Origin: Hsuehochloa calcarea
Taxonomy: Eukaryota > Streptophyta > Magnoliopsida > Poales > Poaceae
DNA length: 64,000 bases
Assembly (NCBI GenBank): GCA_036346395.1
Contig: CM070609.1
Span: 25,231,223 to 25,295,222, forward strand
Direction: 5' to 3'
Shown here in pieces: positions 58,901 through 64,000 of the stretch (position 1 is its first letter; each line of letters starts with the position of its first letter). Both the position numbers and the translations under genes were made by a program. The notes beneath the pieces are model-generated. The model searched no databases, was not told the origin of the DNA, and saw only the letters and a list, made by a program, of their open reading frames with translations.

Positions 58901-59792
58901 CGAGGAATTCATTTATTAGAAACCTAGGGTGTCGGAATATAAGATCGATCGAATCTCGGACCAAGTTACTAGCAACAAGTAAATCAACTGGTATCATGCG
59001 AATTTGATAAATTACATCACTTACCTGGAATTGAGTCATCACGAGATAGGAGCCCAGCTTCCGCGACGACGGGTCGTTCGGCTTGCTCTCCGCGGAGAGC
59101 GACAGCGACTTGATGATCGGCAGGAACACGCCACCGGCCCTCGCGGTGGTGCTGGGCATGGCCGGCGCGATGCACGCCTCGCTGATGGTGAGCCCGTAGG
59201 ACAGTCCCAGCGTGCTGCTCCCTAGCCACTTGACGAAGTAGGTGGCGAAGCGGTCGCCGAGGCCGGTCTTGACGAACCCCCGCGCGAAGAAGAAGGAGAT
59301 GACGATGAGCCAGATGACCTCGTTTGTGAAGGCGGAGAAGGCGGCGTCGAAGGGGAGCGTTCGCGTGGTGACGGCGGCAGTGAGCCCGAGGAAGGCCCAG
59401 GCGCCCACGGGGAGCGGGTCCAGCACGAGCCCCGCGATGGTGGAGAGGAAGATGGAGAGGAGCTGCCACGCCTGCGGGCTCACCTCGATGGGCCGCGGCA
59501 CGAGGAAGCGCACGGCGAGGCCGACTGCGAGGGAGACGAGGAGCGGGACCAGCTTCGCACCAGCGGGGGGAGCGATGGCCTCTGGGTCTGGGAAGGGGGT
59601 AGGGTCTTGGGAGGCGTGGAGAGTCGGGATGTGGCGGCGAGGGGTGGGGGAGAGCCGACGCCGGGAGGAGAGGCAGAGGGAGGTGTGTGGGAGGGAGAGG
59701 GAAGCGGGGAGGTGGAGTTGGCGGCGGAGATGGCGCTGGGCGGGGAGGAGCAGAAGAGGTCGGTGGGATACAGCGATCCGGAGGCGCTCCAT
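49986..59792 (-). CDS. plastidic glutamate/malate translocator, DiT2 type
   Basis: The coding sequence is complement(join(49986..50101, 50353..50801, 51630..51943, 59025..59792)), 1647 nt, 548 aa. All three introns have GT/AG ends and the frame is open. The first 80 or so residues are Ser/Arg/Leu-rich with few acidic residues, as in a chloroplast transit peptide. The rest is a divalent anion:Na+ symporter family protein with about twelve membrane segments. Landmarks are GAKLVPLLVSLAVGL, PLPVGAWAFLGL, EVIWLIVISFFFARGF, AMPSTTARAGGVFLP, FASQTGHVGALYSAF, NLFGALTHYSSGQAAVYF, and the end WWKFLGLY. These match plant DiT2 better than DiT1. DiT2 exchanges glutamate for malate at the inner envelope in photorespiratory ammonia recycling, and its C4 relatives move dicarboxylates in bundle-sheath cells. 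Intron 1 is 7081 bp, filled with insertions. Confidence 0.93.
52261..52524. mobile_element. Stowaway MITE in DiT2 intron 1
   Basis: It starts CTACCTCCGATTCCAAATGT and the inverted end is CTCCCTTTGATTCCAAATAT. A TA lies on each side (52259-52260 and 52525-52526), as for Tc1/mariner-type Stowaway elements. 264 bp. Confidence 0.88.
53567..53678 (+). repeat. 5' LTR of intronic copia
   Basis: 112 bp, TGTTAGAATAGG ... TATTCATAACA. It contains TATCTATATATATTGC as a TATA-like block. Confidence 0.93.
53679..53693 (+). other. primer-binding site (tRNA-iMet type)
   Basis: TGGTATCAGAGCTAG starts immediately after the 5' LTR. Confidence 0.95.
53694..55000 (+). pseudogene. intronic copia leader and gag, broken
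   Basis: After a GC-rich leader, the gag (UBN2 type) reads IIGLRTTRQIWEYLRERYQQ ... FFRALASLWRQLDELAS and a C-terminal zinc knuckle CNYCKNFGHDYQRC at about 54758-54800. The frame changes near 54635, and stops precede the first recognisable gag residues. The leader's open frames on both strands have no homology I recognise. Confidence 0.85.
55001..56740 (+). pseudogene. intronic copia protease and integrase, broken
   Basis: The protease has WVLDSGASFHMTP (about 55008-55050) with an intact DSG. The pre-integrase motif WHHHLGHLCGSRLS lies near 55448. The integrase reads FDLVHSDVWGPAP, VIFIDDYSRFTWIF, then FHCDSAGQYYSD, where the usual DNG is DSA. A stop occurs near 55888 and frameshifts near 55560 and 56105. 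The GAHAQNGVAERKNRH stretch follows near 55900-55945. Confidence 0.87.
56741..58203 (+). pseudogene. intronic copia RT and RNase H, broken
   Basis: The RT contains ERYKARLVARGFQQEYGQDY, FAPVAHMTTVRTL and LLLYVDDMLITGDD (catalytic YVDD near 57255). A stop (57059-57061) separates the thumb-side region. RNase H has SYSDATWTNDP-like sequence (AYSDATWTND, about 57740), SSAEAELRAMA and LSDSTCAISIARDP, with ADFFTKP near the end. Stops near 57821 and frame changes disable the protein. Confidence 0.9.
58204..58215 (+). other. polypurine tract of intronic copia
   Basis: GAGTTTGAGGGGGG lies directly before the 3' LTR start, the usual copia plus-strand primer. Confidence 0.8.
58216..58328 (+). repeat. 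3' LTR of intronic copia
   Basis: 113 bp, starting TATTAGAATAGG (expected TG mutated to TA) and ending TATTCATAACA. Confidence 0.92.
58316..58385. repeat. perfect 35-bp tandem duplication across LTR/flank junction
   Basis: AGTATTCATAACAGAGAGAA starts at 58316 and again at 58351, and each copy ends CACTTGTGTGT. The unit contains the last 13 bases of the 3' LTR, the GAGAG duplication and 17 bases of hAT flank. Confidence 0.95.
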
Positions 59793-60599
59793 CGGCGCCG
59801 GCGTCGACGACGACGGCGACGTCGAGGGAAGGCGGCGGAGTGATCGAGGAGGCGGGCGGTGGTTTCAGCCTCAGGTAATTCTGCCTGTTTTAAAAGGAGA
59901 AAAAAAAAACGTTTAGATACTAACGGCGGAATTTGAGATACGAACGTCGTGAAAATGCTACCAAATGACGTATGGGGTAATGCGTTGTGTGGTCGAGAGG
60001 AGGACCCATCTATCAGTTTTGTGCACAAGCAGGGTAGTATTTCGCTGTGCTGCGCACATGTTTGTTTCGCGGGGATACTTGGGATCGGAGTGGGGCCCAT
60101 TCGCAGTCGGAGGAATCGGGGTGACCTGGGTAGGCTGTGGCTGAGCAGCTTCGGCTGCAACCAATGGGAGGAAGACATGTGTCGACACTAGATACTTGCC
60201 GGTAATTCTTCTGCCGTCCGATCCGAATCGAACGATGCGGATGACCACACAAGTCATGTTCACGATTCGGAGTGTTGGACTCCTGCAGATCGCCACATTT
60301 TCCCACGTGGCCTTCTCCATGGCCGGAATAAACTATTGTTCTTAAAAAAAAAACAGCAGCATCATGGGACCATCATAAAAAAAAAAAATGTGCTAGCCAC
60401 TAAACATAGTAAGCATTCAACGAAATACTCATTAAGCCTACAAGAGTGTGAGAGAACCAAGAAACCCCATCCGTGCGCCACTCCAGGCCCCGCGCGCGCG
60501 CGCCACTCTGTGGCGGCGGCGCCCACTCCGGCGGCGGTGGCGGCAGCTCTTCGCTTCGCCACTCCGTGCGCCACTCCGGTCACGGCACCTCCAACCCTC
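59793..60599. other. DiT2 upstream region
   Basis: This includes the presumed 5' UTR and promoter of DiT2 on the minus strand. Immediately upstream of the start codon the sequence is GC-rich with CGTCG repeats (59790-59830). No canonical TATA box was identified. Poly-A runs lie at 60345-60390. Confidence 0.4.
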
Positions 60600-60973
60600 T
60601 TTTAAGTAGCTGTTCCCTCCTCCTCGCCGTCGGCGGTCCCGGTCCTTGTGTAATGGCATCCTCTGTTGAATAATTCTTGTGTTTTACTTGTTCCAATTGG
60701 ATACTCGGTTGAATTCTGAGAGGCGTTAGTTGCTTCTTTGGCGATTTCTTCTACGAGCAAGTCATTCGCCTAGAATCCGAGATCCCACCGATTTGATTGT
60801 AATCTTTTCTATTTAAGAAAATAAAGTTATGAGAGAAGAGCTCTCTCCGATTGCACTAATCTAATTCTAACATCTGAGTTCTTCTACTCTGTCATTTGAG
60901 TTTCTGAGTAAGTGCAGGTTCCAGTTCACTGGCGACGCAAGAAAGGCGTCGTCTTCTCCAGTGATTTCTGACA
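60600..60973 (+). repeat. 5' LTR end of a copia element (left limit uncertain)
   Basis: The right end GTGATTTCTGACA is set by the primer-binding site that follows. An upstream CTCTTTTAAGTAGC block near 60597-60610 and TTTAAGAAAATAAAG near 60813 are compatible with LTR promoter and polyadenylation signals. I cannot find the left TG boundary. The partner LTR is outside the window. Confidence 0.6.
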
Positions 60974-60975
60974 AG

Positions 60976-60990
60976 TGGTATCAGAGCTTC
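60976..60990 (+). other. primer-binding site (tRNA-iMet type)
   Basis: TGGTATCAGAGCTTC two bases after the LTR end. Confidence 0.92.
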
Positions 60991-61044
60991 GTTACGGGTC
61001 GGGCCACGATCGCGACGTAGTACCGCCGTTGGAATCGTGAACGC

Positions 61045-61979
61045 GTGACGAATCTGCGCGATAGCCAGGCGGTGTCGCCACCACTGATGGTCGGTGAGAA
61101 TGGCGACGGGACGAGCGGAACCAGGGACGGCGCCGTGATCCAGCGGGTAGTCCGTGAGGTGGCCGGCGGGACTAGCTACCCCGTCCTCACCAAGACCAAC
61201 TACTCCAATTGGGCGCGTCTCATGAAGGTGAAGTTCAAGGCCCGGGGACTCTGGAGAGCCATCGACAAGGGAGACGTTGATTCCGAGGAGGACATGATGG
61301 CACTCGATGCTCTATGTAGCGCCGTCCGCCGGAATGGCGGCGCAATCGCCGACAAAGATCGTCTAAGCAAGCATGGGGCGCCATCGCCACCATGCGCGCG
61401 GCGGCGGCGACGCGTGAAGAAGAACACCGCCAAAGAAGCGCTACGGGAGTTCGACTGGCGACTTTCAAGGGCAATGGCCGTAGAAGATTACGCGCCGGTA
61501 GTGGCATGGTGGCCACTCTGGCGACTCAGCAGGTCGTGGAGGAGACCAAGGTAGTGGAGAAGATGCTCGGCGTCTTGTCGCGATTCCGGTCAGATCGCGG
61601 CAATTCGGACCCTCTCGACACCTCCACACTCACCGTCGCCGACTTGGCGAGGAGGCGAAGGCTGCCAAGAATCGTTTGAGCATGGCCAAGCGATTCAACA
61701 CGACGGCAAGTTATATCAGCGGAGGAAGAGTGGAGCAGCGGCGGAGGCAAAGGGAGGCGGAGAACCAGAATAGCGGCGGCGCGAACGGGAGCTCTGCGCG
61801 TTGCGGGAACAGGCGCGGGCGTGGCCAAGGGCGTGGGAATGACGCCGGATCGTCGGGATCATCTGGGCCGACGAACAACTTCGGCAAGCATGGCAAGGAT
61901 CAGTGCCGGAAATGTGGAAAAATGGGCCACTGGGCTCGCGACTGCCGCTCCAAGCCTAAAAAGGAGCAGGCCCACGTTG
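61045..61979 (+). pseudogene. copia gag at window edge, frameshifted
   Basis: The N-terminus has YPVLTKTNYSNWARLMKVKF and ARGLWRAIDKGD (DUF4219/copia gag). The frame breaks near 61310-61330 and the following gag helices continue in other frames. The zinc knuckle CRKCGKMGHWARDC lies at about 61906-61947. Basic, Gly-rich sequence precedes it. Confidence 0.82.
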
Positions 61980-64000
61980 TACAAGAGGGGGAGGAGGCAC
62001 TAATGCTGGTCAAGTCAGCCTCACTCACACGCCTCACCCCGTCTTCACTGCAGGCGGCACTCCCCACGCCGCCACCGCCGACATCCCAGGAAGACCCCAT
62101 AGCGCCTCCACCGTGGGCGAGATCTACCACGCAGCTGCCGCAGTACTCCGTGGGCTTGACTGCGAGCACGCAGCCTGGCGCATCGTCGCAGGAGCAACCA
62201 CGATCGCTCGCCGGCAGCAGATCGGAGGATGGGGCCAGATCTGGCGCTCCGCTGCAGCTGCGGGAGGAGAGGGTTTTCGTCCACCTCGACGCGGAGGAAA
62301 CGCGGAGCGCAAAATCATGGATCCTCGACACCGGGGCCACGAATCACATGTCGGGGTCCCGGGCGGCGTTCGTGGATCTGGACATGGCGGTGTCCGGGCG
62401 GTGAGGTTCGCTGACGGAGGAGTAAGCGCGGATCGAGGGTGCGGGGCGATCTTGTTGAGTGCAAGAACAGAGTACATCGCTCCTTCACCGGCGTCTATTT
62501 CATCCCTCAGCTCACGGCCAACATCCTGAGCATCGGGCAGCTCGATGAGGACGGGTACGACATCAACATCCACTCCGGGGTGATGCGGATCCGTGAGCGG
62601 GAGGCGGCTGGCGGCCAAGATCACCTGCAGCGGCAAGCCGGTCATATGTGCTCGAGGTCTCCCTTCTTGCGCCGGTATGCTGGTGCAGCGGTGAAGAAAG
62701 CGCATGGCGGTGGCACGCTAGGCTCGCCATATCAACATGGCGGCCTTCGCAAGATGGCGCGGGAGGAGATGGTCCGAGGCACACTGCGATCGGCCGGTGG
62801 ACCACTCTGCGGCGTGCCTCGCCGGCAAGCGAAGAGAACCTCCTTCCGAACGATCCACGATGGCATGCGGAGCGCGTGCTTGGCTGGTCCATGGTGATCT
62901 CTCGTGGACCCGCTGGCGCCGCGACACCAAGCGGGAATGTCTATTTCCTGCTCCTAGTCGATGGCCGGCCGCTACATGTGGGTGAATCTGCTGCCGTCAA
63001 GGATCGTGCAAAGGCGACCATCAAAGACTTCGAACGCGCCGCGGTGAGTCGGGATGCAAGTTGAGGCGCTCGCGCGCGGATCGAGCGGGAGTTCACCGCT
63101 AAGGAGTTCATGGGTATTGCGGCGTCGAGGTGTTCGGCGACAACCGCGGCTCCATATTCCCACAATGAGCGGAGTCGTCGAGCGGGAGCGGCACAGTGGT
63201 CGGAACCGCCCGGCTTGCTCAAAGCGAAGGGAGCTCTAGGGGTGGTTACAGGGGTGAGCGGTGAGCACCGCCGTGTATCTGCTGAATCGGACACCGGCGA
63301 AGGCGTGGATGGCGTAACACCATTTGAGGCGTGAGTGCGGGAAAAAGCCATTGTTCATCACTGCGGACATTGTTGCCTTCGTCTCGTCAAGAATCGCCCT
63401 CATCTAAAGAAGCCGGATGATCGGGCGGAAGATGATCTTCGTCGGTTATGAGCGGGGCTCCAAGGCTTACAGGTGCATACGATCCCATCGCAAAAGCAGC
63501 GTTCATATAACGCGAGGCGTGATCTTTGATGGCGGGACAATGGGATTGGTCAAGCGGCAAGGAGCATGGCATTGATACAAGCAACGAAGACATCTTCTGC
63601 ATGCGATGCAGGGTCGTGGAGGAGCACGGTGAGTCACTGGACACACCTCGGCCTCCCGGTTTCACCGCGACCACACCGCGGACAATCCTGCGTCGCCCGA
63701 CCACACCCTCGGCGGCGGGGTTGCGACTCACGGGGTCGATTCGCATCACCACCAAATGGAATCGGGGACGGTGAGCGCCGACCACGACGGCGAGGCACCA
63801 GCTGCGTTTTGGGGCTTTGGAGAGCGTCATCGGCCTGCTACTCCACTGGTACGCGGTCGCGTGATACGGGAGATGGTCGACTCTTCGCGATAAGTGCGGA
63901 AGAGCCGACATCCTTCTTTCGGCGAAGGGACCCAAGCCGGCGTCGGGCGATGGAGGAGGCTGCGGCGATAGAGAGAACGCGCTTGGACACTCACCGAGCT
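61980..64000 (+). pseudogene. copia protease and integrase start, degraded, truncated by window
   Basis: The protease reads SWILDTGATNHMSG (about 62317-62357) with an intact DTG. After a frame change near 62400, ECKNRVHRSFTGVYFIPQLT and NILSIGQLDEDGYDINI follow, then pre-integrase WHARL near 62713-62730. Integrase-like fragments such as GNVYFLLLVD continue to about 63300 with many frame changes. No RT is inside the window. The 63400-64000 end is poorly conserved. Confidence 0.75.

Noticed and set aside
59242..59916. 224-residue plus-strand frame opposite DiT2 exon 1
   Set aside because: Antisense of the transit peptide and first membrane segments, with no homology.

Overview
The window is nuclear DNA from a grass (Poaceae). 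Two intact host genes point there: an HD-Zip class I homeobox gene close to rice HOX4 (28566-29536, minus strand, three exons, 255 aa) and a plastidic dicarboxylate transporter of the DiT2 (glutamate/malate) type (49986-59792, minus strand, four exons, 548 aa). Nearly everything else is transposable-element sequence, much of it nested. I cannot name the species.

Left third (1-26400). A decayed Ty1/copia element lies on the minus strand (1284-8209) beside a DUF295 gene fragment, and a solo LTR with a perfect TTGCT duplication sits in its leader. A large CACTA (En/Spm) element follows (10101-23644), with matching CACTACTA termini and an ACA target duplication. It carries a TNP2-type transposase gene and a second gene with a TNPA-like part and a Ulp1-like part, both on the minus strand. 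It also holds an internal copy of its own subterminal repeats, a 3'-end fragment of a SIRE/Maximus-like copia element, and a solo LTR that splits the transposase between two adjacent codons. After it come a degenerate RNase H-like pseudogene with its own LTR-like insertion and a Mutator-like element (25356-26337).

Middle (26400-49985). HOX4 stands in relatively TE-poor DNA. Further on are a TIR element with an AT-rich degenerate minisatellite and a polypurine block (33432-34736), a MITE candidate, two gypsy-type LTRs, and a CACTA TNP2 fragment bracketed by two copies of a copia LTR-plus-leader segment (44293-46688).

Right (49986-64000). Intron 1 of the transporter is 7.1 kb because of insertions: a Stowaway MITE, and a hAT element that itself received a complete copia element with 112/113-bp LTRs. 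The target duplications (GGTTCAAT outside, GAGAG inside) give the order of events. The window ends inside another decayed copia element on the plus strand. I found no novel enzymatic system. The noteworthy signals are structural: nested insertions dated by their duplications, the composite CACTA, the repeat-bracketed CACTA fragment and a junction-spanning tandem duplication. Boundaries marked approximate are by eye, and family names beyond superfamily are from memory of typical termini.
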